Below the pieces are notes generated by a model, which worked only from the letters and a program-made list of their open reading frames with translations, searched no databases and was not told where the DNA came from. Shown here one piece after another: positions 13,217-26,349 of a stretch of 64,000 bases of DNA. How positions within the stretch are numbered: the stretch's first letter is position 1; the number at the start of each line of letters is the position of its first letter. The position numbers and the translations under genes were made by a program. Where the stretch lies: positions 95,250 to 159,249 of the forward strand of contig JADHZB010001712.1 in assembly GCA_015657535.1 (NCBI GenBank), read 5' to 3'. Origin of the DNA: Nephromyces sp. MM_2019. Lineage: Eukaryota > Apicomplexa > Aconoidasida > Nephromycida.

Positions 13217-16200
13217 CTAAAAGGAACTCTGAAGGTTTTCAGAACAAAACAATTTTTTTCTCGAATGTGACATTGTTATATAAAGTGAACCTGTAATGAA
13301 AGTTTGAAAAGGCTGCCATGAGCTAGCAAATTTTTTCAGGAAACTTTGGGTAATACCATATTTCAGGGTCTCAAAGCGATTAACTCCACCTACAGCTCCC
13401 TTTGCCTGTAAATAATAAATTTACATACTTGAAAAAAAGATGCGCAAAAAATCGAATATCCTTGTTTGAAATATTGTGCTAATCCATTTTAAGTAAATTA
13501 AAAACTTTATGTACATACGATCAGCTATAAACAATAGACTTTTACCTCAATAGCGCTTTTCAAAAGTAAAATAGCTTTCCGCAAATACTTCTCCCTATCA
13601 AATTTGAATGCAGTTTTTTGTGTCAGCAGTAGAATTCCTAGAGCAAGTTCGTATGCGCATTCCGAAGTTTCTGGAATCGTCCCAATCTAATGTATTTATA
13701 TAGAATAGTATTAACAAAAAACTACCTTACGCAGCCAAAGTACAAATATGTTTAATGCAAAATGGTAAAACAAGAATTGGCAATCCAATATACCAATCTC
13801 ATATCAATAAGCTTTTTGTAGCAGAAAAAAGCATAATTCTTGTGAAAAAGTTATACTTCTTTTTGCACCAGGAAAAAGATTAAAAAAAAGTCCTTCACCT
13901 CAAAAAAACTATAAATTTGCATGGCGTACTCCAGATATCGACATGCCTTTTCTTCAGCCATAAATTTTTGAACTCCGTTGCTCTGTAAGTATTTATAAAA
14001 TCCCAAAGAATTCTTAAAAGCAAAAAAAAGAAATCATAATACATATAATTGTGTGAAATTTCTGTGAATATTTCACTAAAGCCAAAAAATTTATATTTTG
14101 AAGGAACAAGCAAAATTTCAAACCTACCTCATAGTTAAAATAGCTTTTCTGAGTGGCTAAGAACCTTTCTAGTAGTAATGTATGCCCCAGTAATCGAAAT
14201 ATTTTGGCCAATTTAATATTAGGAGGTCTTATGGGGGATATTTCCTACTCATAAATCGAAGCAAGAGTTAGTCTTTAGAAAAAACAATTTATAAAAAGAT
14301 TAAGCAAAGTTCTGAAAAATATTTCAAGACTTTTCAAGGAAGTCTTTTTAATCAAAAAAAACCTCGCAAGTAGATATATGCTACCTCATTAATCACGAAA
14401 TAGCTTTTTAGTGCTCTATCCCCCATAATGGTTTTGAATAGCGTCTCTAGAGGATACAAGCCAATGTCTTGCATTGTATCATAATTTAAAGACATAACTA
14501 TAGCAAGTTTAATGGCTCTCTGTAACTGCTGAATAGTTTCCAAATAATTTCCGGAAATAAAATTAAGCCTGAATTTAATATAAAAATCAAACCTATTAGA
14601 ACATTTTGAATTTCCATGAAAGATAAATTTCCAACATGAAAACGGCTTATGTGCAGCTGGTTTAGCTGTGAGTATCAAAAACAGCATCCTTCAAATAAAA
14701 ATCAAAAGGATGGAAAGGTTTGCCCCTCAAGTTTTTCGCCGCTTTTTACTAGAATATTTTTTTTGCATCAAAAACCTCTAACCATGCTTGAAGTACGCGA
14801 ATATCGACCGCAATAGGGTGATGCTCTGCCCAATGAGCAGAGGATATACGCTCGGCTACTTCAGCTCCTTGATATGCTTCGTTGCCCTCTTTATCAATGC
14901 GTCCACACATTACTGAAGCTACACAATTTAATAGCCTCGCGGGTACCTAAGTTTAAAAGTGTAATAGAGCTAAAAAATAAGAAAAAAATGTAGGTACTTT
15001 GTCAGTTTCTCATTCAAAAAAATCCTAACAAACAAAAAGAATATAAAGCAATAATTTGATCTTAAAAAACATCATTTAAGGCTTTTAACTCCATAATAGC
15101 CTCATCTCTGTCAATTTTAGCTAATTCTTACTGATGCTATATGCGATTCCGGCAACATAGAAATGCTTTGAAGTCCTAATATTTTTGAAATTTCCCATTC
15201 TTGTAGGCTGAAAAACGTTAAGAGCACAAATTTTAACCTTTATTATAATACAAAATATTTTGTTTTTAAAGCGACTCTTTTTCACAAAATAAGCAATATA
15301 ATTTTTGAAACCTCAAAGAGTTAAAAGCTAAGCGACGAATCGCAATGCTTTGCTCCCAACTTTTAAGTTTTAACCCAAAAGAAGCGGTGGGGAACTTTGA
15401 CTTGTTTTTTATATTTATGTCATCCCAGCTGAAAAAGAAATAAACACGCAAAAACATTAAAACTAGAAATTCATGAGCTTTAAAAGAACTATTGGTAGTA
15501 CCTATAGTTTTGAAATACAGCCAAAGTAAATAATATCATAACCAGGAGTAACCGCTTAATCGAAGCGGCTTCTGATTCCTTAATAATTTCCCCAGGAATG
15601 ACTTTCAGAGGAATCTTTTTCGGCGATGCTATGTATTCGCTGAGGGGTAGAATGCCTTTTAAATCTGAAATACTGGAAGAGTGGCTTGCCTTCCATGTCT
15701 AAAAAAGATTGAACGAATAGAGGAGTATTTTTCAAGTGAAAATATTTATGGAGAATTATTACTGCAAGTAATCGCCTATTACTTTGAAGTATCCTAAATA
15801 AATTCTTTATAGCAAGGATTCTCATAAAAAAGTTTGGAATTCATAAATAATTTCAATAGTCTTTAATACTCAGTCTCGATGAACATGGTAAAAAAGACGG
15901 TTAGAGCTTCAAAAAAGTACCAGCAAGGCAAAAAAAATTCTTACTGAAACGTCTCTCAAACAGAGTGGTTCTTCGGGAGATTTTTTCAATCTTTCACATA
16001 TGGATATAGCGCAAGGGTATAAAAAAAGTCCGCAGTGATGCTGTTAAAGTTAGAAAATATATTTGTATATTAAAAGATTTCCGTAATCAAATACAAAAAA
16101 AACAATTTTACATGCAATACAGGGTCAAAGTGCTTACCTGCATGGCCATATAAGTCGCAGGAATACTAATTAAGCCTTTTTTTATGCTACATGAATTTAT

Positions 16201-19200
16201 GGAGTAGTGATCCGAACATCTGAAAAATTGTTCTCGGATGCATTTTATAAAGATTTAAAGCTAAAACTGATATATAAGCCACCTGATGCTTGAAGTGGCT
16301 CAAAAATTAGTTTATTCTCATAAAGTAATACTTTGCAACACAAAAACAAAAAAATGGTAGGCACCCAGCGATGCCCGCTCACCTTTTGGCCAAACAATTT
16401 CTCCAAAATTCGTTTCCCTCCGGTGAATCGCTAAGGACTATGTTATATAAATTAAGAGTAATTAGATCCTCCCTGAAATGCAAAAAATTTCGCAGCTTCT
16501 AGTTGAAGCGGTCATTGGTTATTCATATGAAACGACTTACCTAGATGTGTCTCTTTGCAGCAATTTTGTCTGACACTCATAAGCGCCGATGTCCGTCAAA
16601 TAACGATAGATACCCCAACAATCTCTTTCGTTAAGGCCGCAAAAGTCCTTCGGTGCTTCTTCTGATTTATAAAATCTAACTCAAGTACTTCAAGAGCAAA
16701 TATAGATCAGGTTTACTTTAAACGGCCACAGAATTTATATTCAACAACATTCAAAAATCTTTGCCAGCAGTTATTTCGCAGAGTTAAATATTAATGCAGT
16801 GGAAAAACCAGGATGGCATAAGGGTCAAAGCGTAAAAAATAGGATCAACGTCTCAGATGAAATCTCAAGCTAAAATAAAATTATAAAAATCTAGGCGTTT
16901 AGGTTTTTATTATAGAAATTAAACTTTTCATATTGCTCTTAACAGCATCACTATTTGAAAAAGAAAGAAAAATGTTTAATTTTTTTCAAATCTTGACAGT
17001 ATCCTCACTATGATCAGCTAAAGCAATAAAAACTTTTAAAAATAGCGCTAAGCGCTTACCGCCATTTAAAGCGTAGGCCTGCAAGCATTCCCGCAATATG
17101 CTTTTTATGCTCCTTCCTAAAAATAAATTAAAAGCGGTATTGCTAAAATACGCGCATCACTTTTTTACTTCTTCTATTACCTCTATTTCTGCATGAAATA
17201 AAACAAAAAGAAAGTTCAATTAGCAATTTTTCTGATACGAATTAATAATATATAGAAAATTGCATAAAACTGAATCAGTAGTACTAAGTTATTCTGATAA
17301 TATATTAGTGATGGGTTCCACTCATGTGCACCAAAACAATTCATAGGTACACATTAAATATTTAGTTAATGTCATGCAGTACTTGCCAATCATCTCAACA
17401 ATTAAGACGTGCTTCAGCCAAGGAGCTTGAATATATCCTAAGAGCAGTCCCATCCATCTCATTCTTAAGCCATTACTATGCCAAAAATTTGTAAAACTAA
17501 TACTATCAAGCGTAGAATTTCCAGATAAATTCTCTAGATTAGGGAGAATTCTGAAGAGGAATTGTGTAATAAAAAAAATTCATAAAATCAAACATTTGGC
17601 AGTATGTGTAGTATAAAAAAATAAAACAAACATGATTTTTCCAAAGATACGGGGGCAAAAATTTTAACAGCCACAAACGAGTAACCTATGCACTCAACGG
17701 CTTATACATTCAAAAGAGAAGGTTTTTGACTTCATTGTTTTAAAAAATTAGTTAAAAAACGCACTTCTGTTGGAATTCCGCTAATTTTGGGTTGCTTATA
17801 GATGACTTCTTTTCATAGGGCCCTTCGCTAGATATATCATTGCTAATCTATAGTGGGAGATAAAGAGGAATCTAAAAATTATGGAAGGCATGAAAAATCT
17901 TAAAATAGGCAAATTGCATAGGGAAAAGCTTATAATGCCATACGCATAAAAGATTTCTTTAGCATAAAAACTTGTTTTAAAATGTTGCTAGAATATCCTA
18001 AAATGTCCTCTGGGGCAAAGCAGGCTATTTTTCAAGTGCTTTATGTTACATGTTTTGATCTAATTCACTTTTCAATCGAGTATTAGCAGGAGAAACAGCA
18101 GCTTAGCCTTGCCTACGCTTTAAAATATATTTCTGTGTAAAAAGGTCAGATTATTTCTAAAAGTGACATGCAGCAGCATTAAAAAAAATTATTCAGAAAG
18201 GTCTATGCATTATATCATCATCTTTTTCCTTCATATTTTCCTAATTCTAGCGTGTATTTTATAGGGAAAGCTTAAAAATTCGCTTGTAGAAATAAGGTCT
18301 GCTTCTTTTTTTACAAGCTCAATCTTTAGCGAAACGCCGTAATATGATTGATTTACATTAAAATTAATGTAAAGCAATGTACTAGTAGGTAACATAAATT
18401 TTGGTGCGACTTTTGAATTTTCGCGTCAAACACGCCCCAAAAGCTTTTATCACTTTCAAACTACGCTTTAAAAGTGCTCTAAACTCTTTAGCGAGCCCGC
18501 AAGATTGCTTCCAACAAATTTAACCGTAAACTATGCTAAATCAGGGATAATTATCCAAGGATATCTTATTAAGGAGAATATAAATAGCAAAATTTACCTT
18601 ATAAAGTATACTTTGCGCGCGCATATGCTGATATATCCTAAAAATTTTGAAGCTTTTACCAAGTCCCGTAGGTTGTAAAGCATTGTCAACCATGCGTAGT
18701 TCCTGGGTCAGAACAAAACAATCCAGAAGTACTTCATTTTGTTACTACTTAATTTTGGAAAGTTTCAGTCCATAATTTCGACTTACATGCTTCATGCGTA
18801 GCACCTTGCTGCTCGTGGCAGTAACCTCTTGCAATATAGTTGCAAGAAGCGGAAATACTACCACTGTAAATCCTTTATAGTTTATTGCTGCGAATACTCA
18901 AGTTTCAAAAAGTATAGAAGTGCAATAAATGTATTGATATGCACAGTAGCACTAGCAGTAAATTATGCAACGTAGCTTCAAAATAACTGTGCTCTAATTC
19001 TAAATTATTAGTTTGCAATATTCTTGGTTTCTGACAGTAATAATTTTTCTAGCAAAAAAATTGCAGCTTACCTGCAAACAAATTAACGCTTATTTCAGAA
19101 TAAAAGGACCCACAGTTAAGCTCATCGGCTTCTGTGGTCGTGACAATTTCCCCGAATTTTTTTTTCATCCGTATTACGGCGTCATTGCACATTCTCTGCG

Positions 19201-20772
19201 CAAATAATTCCTGCTTGTACCGTCTGAATAATATTATTGAACCAGGAAATTTATTAAAACAAGGCATTACAAGAAAAAAAAAGTAGGATCTACCTAAGGC
19301 AAATAAATACTAGCATAATTTCTTTGCAGCAATCCAAATGGAAAGCGAAAAAAAACCAAAACTGGATGAGCTGCCTCAACTTGTCGCTTTAAGCTAAATT
19401 AAGTACTGTGGCGCAACTGCAATAAAGAGCGGAGCTAGGTGTAATTTTCGTAACTTTTTTTGAACCTGTGCGCTTGCTGTATGTTAGTATTTTCATCACC
19501 AAGCACTAGAATTCCAACAAGGCTGATTAAAGGAGAAAAACTGGTGGTTGCTGAAAAAACCTGAAGAAAACCTAATCTTTTCATAAAAAATTTGAATTCC
19601 TCTAGTAAATTTTTTACTTTTTATGATATTTCAAAAAAATTTCCTAAAGAAAGCAAATGCCAATATCATACCTTTGAATGCACTTAACACCAGAGAATCA
19701 CAAATTAGAACTTTTCTCAGGATAGTTAATCAGGTAAATACAATAGATACAAACATTTATATGATTTTTATAGGCAATTGTATGAACTGCCTACTTTGTC
19801 ATTTTCAAAGAATTTCAGAACAGAGAGGGGATGAGAACAGGAAATCGAAACATGATCATCCATATGGGGCTGTTCAGGGCACCTCTTTAGAAGCTCATGC
19901 AACCGAAGCTTCACTGCAGGAAAACTTTCTTTCGGTTGAAAAACCTCCCCAGTTTGGGTTTTATCAGACGGTGGCTCGTTTAGCTCAGGAGTTATATTCA
20001 CTATTTTACAATTTCGACCTGTCGAATAAGTAGGGTGTATAGCTTCCGCTACCTTTTCTCGTAGTCTAAAAAAAGTTTTGTACACTTGCTCTTCAATGAC
20101 GCCGACAGCAAGCTCTGCAGCGAGCTGATAAAAAGTTTTAGCGATATCCAGGGTTTGGCAAGAATTTTTCAGCTCATCTTTGAAAAGATTGGCCTAAGAT
20201 AAAAAATGGGGAGATAAAAAAGTTTTTCTCGGTAATTTTTTCAGGAGTTATTCAGAGACGCTTCACGTGTAAAGGTCTAATTCTAAAGTAAGCCTACTGC
20301 AGCAGCAAAAAAAGCCGACCTTGATATACTTATACATTTTCTTCTACTCGATATAATATCGCTATCAATCACCTTTAAGAGATCATCAGCTTGATCCACA
20401 CGAGTATGGCTCATGAGACTTTTTTCAAGCTGCCAGTTAAACAAAGAAATAAATGAAGTCTCCTCGTCACGGTACTGCATGTCTCCTGATAAAATTGATT
20501 GCGTATTTAATGTACTCGAGGAACAATAGGGAATGTGGAATTTGTTATTGAATTCTTTGTATTGCAAATTTTCAAGCATGACTAAAAATTGTTCGGAACA
20601 GTAAATTTTCAATTTTTTGCTTTGATAAACAAACCTAAACTTTCTATATTTCTCAAAGCAGCTAAGAAATTTCCGTCACTTTTGCGGATCAGTGGCAGAT
20701 TAACACTCCGTAGTAAAGAAGCAGGATTTATTCCATAAGGTATGTCTTGCAGTTCGAAATTTTCCCATATTT
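13217..20772 (-). CDS. Divergent CLU (clustered mitochondria) family protein
   Basis: CLU proteins (CLUH, Clu1/TIF31) are cytosolic and needed for normal mitochondrial distribution; CLUH binds mRNAs for mitochondrial proteins. Phase-consistent exons: 20635-20772, 20298-20581, 19795-20193; 19072-19223, 18787-18863, 18598-18702; 17383-17550, 17060-17116, 16541-16675, 16383-16472, 16138-16219, 15945-16040, 15502-15698, 15312-15428, 15132-15207; 14776-14946, 14603-14665, 14385-14528, 14128-14244, 13899-13982, 13546-13686, 13217-13405. Diagnostic parts: exon 17383-17550 carries WHSNGLRMRWMG and HVLIVEMIG, matching the CLU signature L-H-x-x-G-I-N-x-R-Y-L-G followed by EM(I/V). Exon 16383-16472 carries LSDSPEGNEFWRN, matching the segment just after the CLU domain. 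Exons from 14946 to 13546 encode TPR-like helices (AEVAERISSAHWAEHHP; AEEKACRYLEYAMQIY), as in CLU C-termini. Links across 19.8-19.2, 18.6-17.55 and 15.1-14.95 kb are unresolved. The stop at 13217 is tentative, because splicing into the 12.7 kb exon is possible. Confidence 0.62.
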
Positions 20773-21837
20773 CTATTGACAAAAAAAAATTGAGATAATG
20801 CCAGAAAAACACGGCGGTGTGAAAACGTTGCCACATTCAAATTGAATGATATTTTATTTTTGAAAATAGTTAGACGCAGTTATAATCTGTGAAGAATAAA
20901 TACTTGCATGCTTTTCCTAAAAAAATAATGCGGCACATTTAGATACCACAAGTAAGCAAAAGACACCGAGGAAGCCAAGTGCAAATGTGCCAATGCTTAA
21001 AGCTTATAAAAAAAAAGTACCAGATGAACAAAAAATTAACTCTAGCTTCTCGGTCATTTAGTAAGAAATTTTTTCTTTATCGTAACTAAATACGAGCTTC
21101 CCCCCCCATCTTGTAAAGACCCAGGTAAAAATGAAACAAATTTTATTACTCTTATTAGAAAGCTGCAGCCTTAGTGAGTTCTTTGAATTTCGCACAATTT
21201 GGGAAGTCCTCTGTATTTCTCCTTTAATAGAGCACTGCATCGTAATTTTTTGCGGGCTCACCATTGGAAGAAGCAATAAAAAATGCTGCTATAATTCCAA
21301 TATACTTCTTAGCAAATGAAGAATTTAAAGCCAGCATTTCTTGTTAAGTTAAAAGGCTTTTCAAATACTTAAAAAAACAACTGCTTATCATAACACGATT
21401 TTCCTAAGTACAAGAAATTTTAGAATAACAAAATTTTTCCGCAGCAGCCTTTGTTAGCTTTGCATAATTTTATTTTGCCTAAGCAGCTTCATGTATAGCC
21501 CCAGTTACTTCTCAAATTTTTAACAGGATTATTATTGGCGAAGCTAGTTGGTTAAAACTTATTGAGGTAGCTTCTAAAGCAATTCGAATCTAAAAATACT
21601 TATTACTATATATACTGAAAAAGAGTCATCCTACTCCTGCAAGAAAGAAAATTAAAAAGTCCAGGAACACCGTTGAACTGATATAGTATAGTAACTGCAT
21701 GTCCATGTATAATTCAATTACCCTACATTTGTGGCAGCACAAGTGGAATATACTATTGGATTCCAAGCACATATAAAACATTGCAATGATAGTATACGCG
21801 GATAAGCAAAACAACAAGCCGATTTAAGCGCATATAC

Positions 21838-24216
21838 CCGGTGTATTTGGGGGGGAATCGCAGTGTAGCCACTTTTACATGATGTAGGAAGCCTATTGTT
21901 GCTATCCATGAAATGCTGAGACTTTATGGAATTGAAGCGATTTGGTTGATAGGAGGAACCCAGATTTTTTGCCTCACCAGATATTAAACTATTTTTAGAA
22001 CTTTTCTGCAAAGCAATTAATTGTCAAAAATAGTGGCTCAGCAGTAAACAGTTTTTCCCAGCCAGGGTAAACGGGAGGGGTTCGAATTCGAAAAAAGCTT
22101 TCTGAAATTGAGGTTAATACTTCGGTATACGCAGAAACAGTAAACGGCGCAAAAACATGGTTTTTTATTGTATTAATTCCCCTGATACGTTCCAGTATTT
22201 TGCAAACGGAGAAATTAAAAAGAACTTTTAAGATAGGTAATTATTGGCATCACGAACCTTTGAAATCTTTAAGTTCTTTCCCAAATTTCCTATAATTACT
22301 GGCTTAATATTCACTGAAATTTCCCCTGAGAAAAACGGATTTTAAGGTTATTAGCATAGTTTAAAAGCAGAAGCAGTTATGCAAAAATAGGCTATTTATT
22401 ATTTTTTCCTGCCATTCAGCAACTAAGCAAGTTTTTTTCAGCTGCTTCGAAAAAACAACGCGACTAGTTATCCTTACTGAGTTAAGACAGTATTTTGCAA
22501 AGTTAATCGTAGCCTAGATATGAGGAATTGCCACCTTTTTATTGAAAATTTTATTTTGTAAAAACGAAATAATTCCGTGAGGACATCGCTTGGTAGTAAG
22601 TATTAAGAATTTTAGTATTTGGCAAATAAGTGGTAGACACCTTGGTGAGCCACCATCAGCAAGATATTAGAAATTCCGTGAGCTCACCAACGCATTGCCC
22701 GTGTATATTACTGAGGGGTAATAACTCCTTTTCAACAAAATTATTAATATTTTCGTAATCTTTTCCAAGAAGGAGATGTACAGAAGCAACAGCATCCTCG
22801 AGACTCTCCGCCTATAGCAAAAATTCTACGTACTAGAAGCTAAAAGTTGCCATTGCAAATTAGTAGGATATATGAGCGTTTCTCTATAGGAAAAAACACT
22901 AGAGTACGAAGCTCCAGTATTTGAATAAAAAATTCATGTTAAACAGGAATCTTTCAAACTTGTGGAAAACAGCCTGCTTCGAAATATAGTGAACGATAGA
23001 ATGCAGTGGGATGTGCTTTTGAGGAGTTCTATCCGTGCAAGAACATGCCAAGCTTGAAACGGAGCAGCATAAAGCTTCTTTGGCTAGTTTCTACGGCATA
23101 AAATAAAGGTTTAGTAATTACCCAAACTGGGAGAATAGTTAGGACCATAGTATCCTTCTTTTTTGACAACTCTGAGGTCGCGTTGCTTATGGGTAAATAC
23201 AGGCTCGTGTGACAGGTTAAAAGTAGCTGGAAGAATTCAACATAGCGAGAAAAGTATATATATTAATGCTTGTAACACTGATGCACCACTGGAACAGAGA
23301 ATTTACAATGCTAGAATACAGGGAAACTCTTTGCAAGGCTTAAAATAATGCGCTTTGCGAACAGGGTAAATGAAATTGAAAACTTACATCCTTAGCTTCC
23401 TCAGATTCCAAGACATGGACAATCGAATAGCGAGCCCTCACCTTCAAGGCATCAAAAGGCTCCTCTAGTTCGTAAGTAGCCACGAGGCATAGTTTCTGAG
23501 CGTATTATATTGAATATATTTCGTACTGGATTTATTTCTTTATTTAATTGAGGAAAAACACCGAAAAGTAAATAAAAAAAGGGCTGGAACGATTGTGAAG
23601 TAAGTCTAGTATCCGGCTATAGTATTATGGCTTTTAATATATTATGCTTAAGCGGTTGCTGAAGGCGCTGCCCATTGAAAACTGAAGAGCAGCGATCGTG
23701 ACTATGCAAACAATTCCTTCGTTCAAACGTATATACCTCTAGGGATAATAGTCTACTTAGCAATAAACGACATTGCTGCTACCTGAAGAGTTTCATCATC
23801 TTGTGCATAGTTGTGTAAGAGCATTGAAGTGGCAGATATCCGAAGGGCATTTGCCCCTTTAATAGTTTGAGCAGCAGCTTGATTTTCCATGATATGATCA
23901 AAGCCACTGTGAGGCTCAATTTTCCTTAATACTGAAATAGATAGCACCTGATTGTTTTTACAAAGCTTTTCCTGCGATTGGGTAAGTGAAGTAGTGCGTC
24001 GTTTAACTTGCCAACTAGACAGTATATTTTCCGTGCAAGCAACTTACCGGTTTACGCAAGAGGTGGAGGGAATAATAGCAATTCAACCTTATGATTGGCC
24101 ATACTCAGAAACCTCTCGATTTTTTGTTGCATACATAGGTTCACGTAAAATATAGTTAGCATCACAAAAAACTTACCACAATTAGCGCTTCACGGTAGCC
24201 CTTAGCTCTAAGTGAA
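21838..24216 (-). CDS. Upstream exon block, probably 5' part of the CLU-like gene
   Basis: Minus-strand exons: 24177-24216, 24088-24114 (tentative), 23783-23971, 23388-23495, 22688-22811, 22073-22224 and 21838-22005. All junction phases agree, and the joined frame is open for about 265 codons. The peptide is helical and soluble: an alanine-rich segment (MENQAAAQTIKGANALR), then ATYELEEPFDALKVRARYS, LESEEAKDAESLEDAVASVH, and a serine/asparagine-rich stretch ending PPQIHR. I recognise no domain. The first exon starts in phase 2, so the start codon lies above 24.22 kb and was not found. Strand, spacing and lack of a visible 3' end suggest it runs into the CLU-like exons, but the join between 21.84 and 20.77 kb is not resolved (a possible extra exon lies near 21.55-21.59 kb). 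It could be a separate gene. Confidence 0.55.
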
Positions 24217-26349
24217 CTGATTTAATAAGAAATTCCTGTACTTTTACCATAAAAAGCGGTGTAATTTTCTCTAGTTTCGATGTTGCAATGCACAAGCTTT
24301 AAAGTTTTTATGGAGGGCGGGAATTTAATTTAGTATGATGGGTATTCCCTGTATAGAGGAGGCGAAAAATGCGTTGGGCGCTTTCCCCTATCCGCAAGCA
24401 GAGTAACATGAGAGCATTACGATGACGCCTCTACCTCCGTAGGCTGAGTTGCACTTGCAGCTTATGTAATGTTGTAGCAAGGCTTACAGCTGAGATAGCT
24501 GAAGCGTAAGCTAGCGGATACAGATTTTGTGGCCTGCTATCAACCATTACCTAATGCATTTGTTGATCGTTATTAATAAAGAAATTTGTATAAACCAAAC
24601 ATCTTTCGAAAAATAATCATTCCAGCATAGCACAATGTGCACATAGTGCCATGGAACGTCCAATTACTCGTTTCGTCAGAAGAGATCCTTATCTAAAATG
24701 GAGTGCCTAGAGGGGTAACATCCCCAAGAACCTCGCGAGATGCTGCTTTCCCTGTTGTCTGAACTGTCAATTAGGACGTGCTCCTTTCAAGTCACACCGT
24801 TGCCGGTGATGCATAGTCGCCTTTTCGTCACTTCTGGGATAAAACAACCTCCAGCGGTGTGCAGGCACAAAGATAGCGGAAACACCAGTATAAAAGTGTC
24901 AAATTCCTCAAAGAGGACAGGCCCGCCTTCTACTATATATCCCCTTAAACTTGTGCACCGCGCGGTATCCCCGGGGCAGGCTGGACATTTACCCTCGATA
25001 CTGTTACACCGCGCTTGCTGAAATTTACCGGTAAAGACGAGTATACTGCAAGGCTATATTGCACGTAACAAGCGCGGTCTACACTTCACAGGCGTGGCCT
25101 ACACTTGAATGCTAGCGCTAGAAAGAAGGGTGCTTTCCTTCACGTTACTCGTTACCTTCAGCAAAACATTTTTATAAGACGCGACGCAATAAAACGTAAT
25201 TCATGCACGGGATAAATTTTCTCTTTATAAAGACTGAACAATTAGGGCCCACCGAAAAGGCAATTAGTCAACCAATATCGTAGCAAAAGCACGTTGCTCA
25301 GTATGGGGATTTAGTTTCTAGCAGTATAAAAGCGGTTCCTAATGGTGGAGGGCTATTACTCGCGACGCTAGCAAAACTAACATTTAGGTAAACAGTAGCT
25401 TAAAAAATAAAACCCTGTCAATGCGCTTTCATAAATTATCTATCTACCGTGAGCATAGCTGCCACGTTACTAATTAATGATCTGGAGGCATCTATTATGC
25501 TTGGGTCACAATTATGGATGTTTACTATCATATCAAGCTCAGAATACAAACATCCCCGACTCTATAATGCCTTCACTGTAGTACAGACTGAATCACATAA
25601 TTCATCTCTTAACACCTCAACCAGCTGTGCGTAGAAACGAATATTTGTGATTTCTTTTTCAGGAAGGAAATCGCTGGTACCTTAATGACGTAAAACAGTT
25701 CTTTCTCAAAGTTGAGCTTATGGCTGCGCTTGCAGAGCAAAGAGTCTTAAAGGATTTTCCAGTTTTTTATTTTAAAAAAATTAAAGCCCCTTTTAGTCAC
25801 GCTCAAATCCACATTTTGGTCAGCCCTTGAAAAGAGGCTGCTACATTAGAAATGATGAACTTGAACCAAATACAAATAACAGTTGATGAAGCTTAATAGA
25901 AAGAGCATCCGGCCAGAGAAATGTTGTCCATCGTTACTAAGGTGCTCTTTACTTGGTTAAAGACAAATTCAATAGCACGAATTGCATAGAATTCTGATCC
26001 TTGCAAATATACGGCGATCTCTTGAACTTAAAAAAAAAAACCGCAAGGATTTCTAAAAGCCTCGGCTAAAAGTCAGTGGAAATTTTAGACGCATCGTGTA
26101 TGTAGATAAATAGAAATTCGCATAGGTACAGGAAGGTACCCGAGTAGAGCATATATTACCTTTGCAGCCTTATGCACAGCTGTAAATTGGCGACAGGTTC
26201 TAAACAAATGCAAGAGCACCTTACGCAAATACGATAATAACATGGCAGCAGACTAAAATATTAAATTCTCAGAAACTTGAAGGAGAACCAAGTATTACAG
26301 ACTTCATAGATAGAACTAGATAACTGCAAACGTATTATAACGGTGAAAA
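24217..26349. other. No gene recognised between CLU-like locus and ClpP
   Basis: A GC-richer patch at about 24.7-25.0 kb is open on both strands (93 codons plus; about 80 codons minus, with a cysteine-rich peptide), but without family similarity or clear splice partners. The 5' exons and promoter of the 21.8-24.2 kb block should lie here. I see no repeat or RNA gene. Confidence 0.45.

Noticed and set aside
20281..20836. Two overlapping minus-strand frames read as separate small proteins
   Set aside because: They are exons of one gene, separated by a short intron of about 53 nt at 20582-20634.
22078..22092. ggttcgaattcgaa, resembling a tRNA T-loop
   Set aside because: No acceptor stem, D-arm or anticodon arm can be drawn around it, and it lies within a phase-consistent exon.
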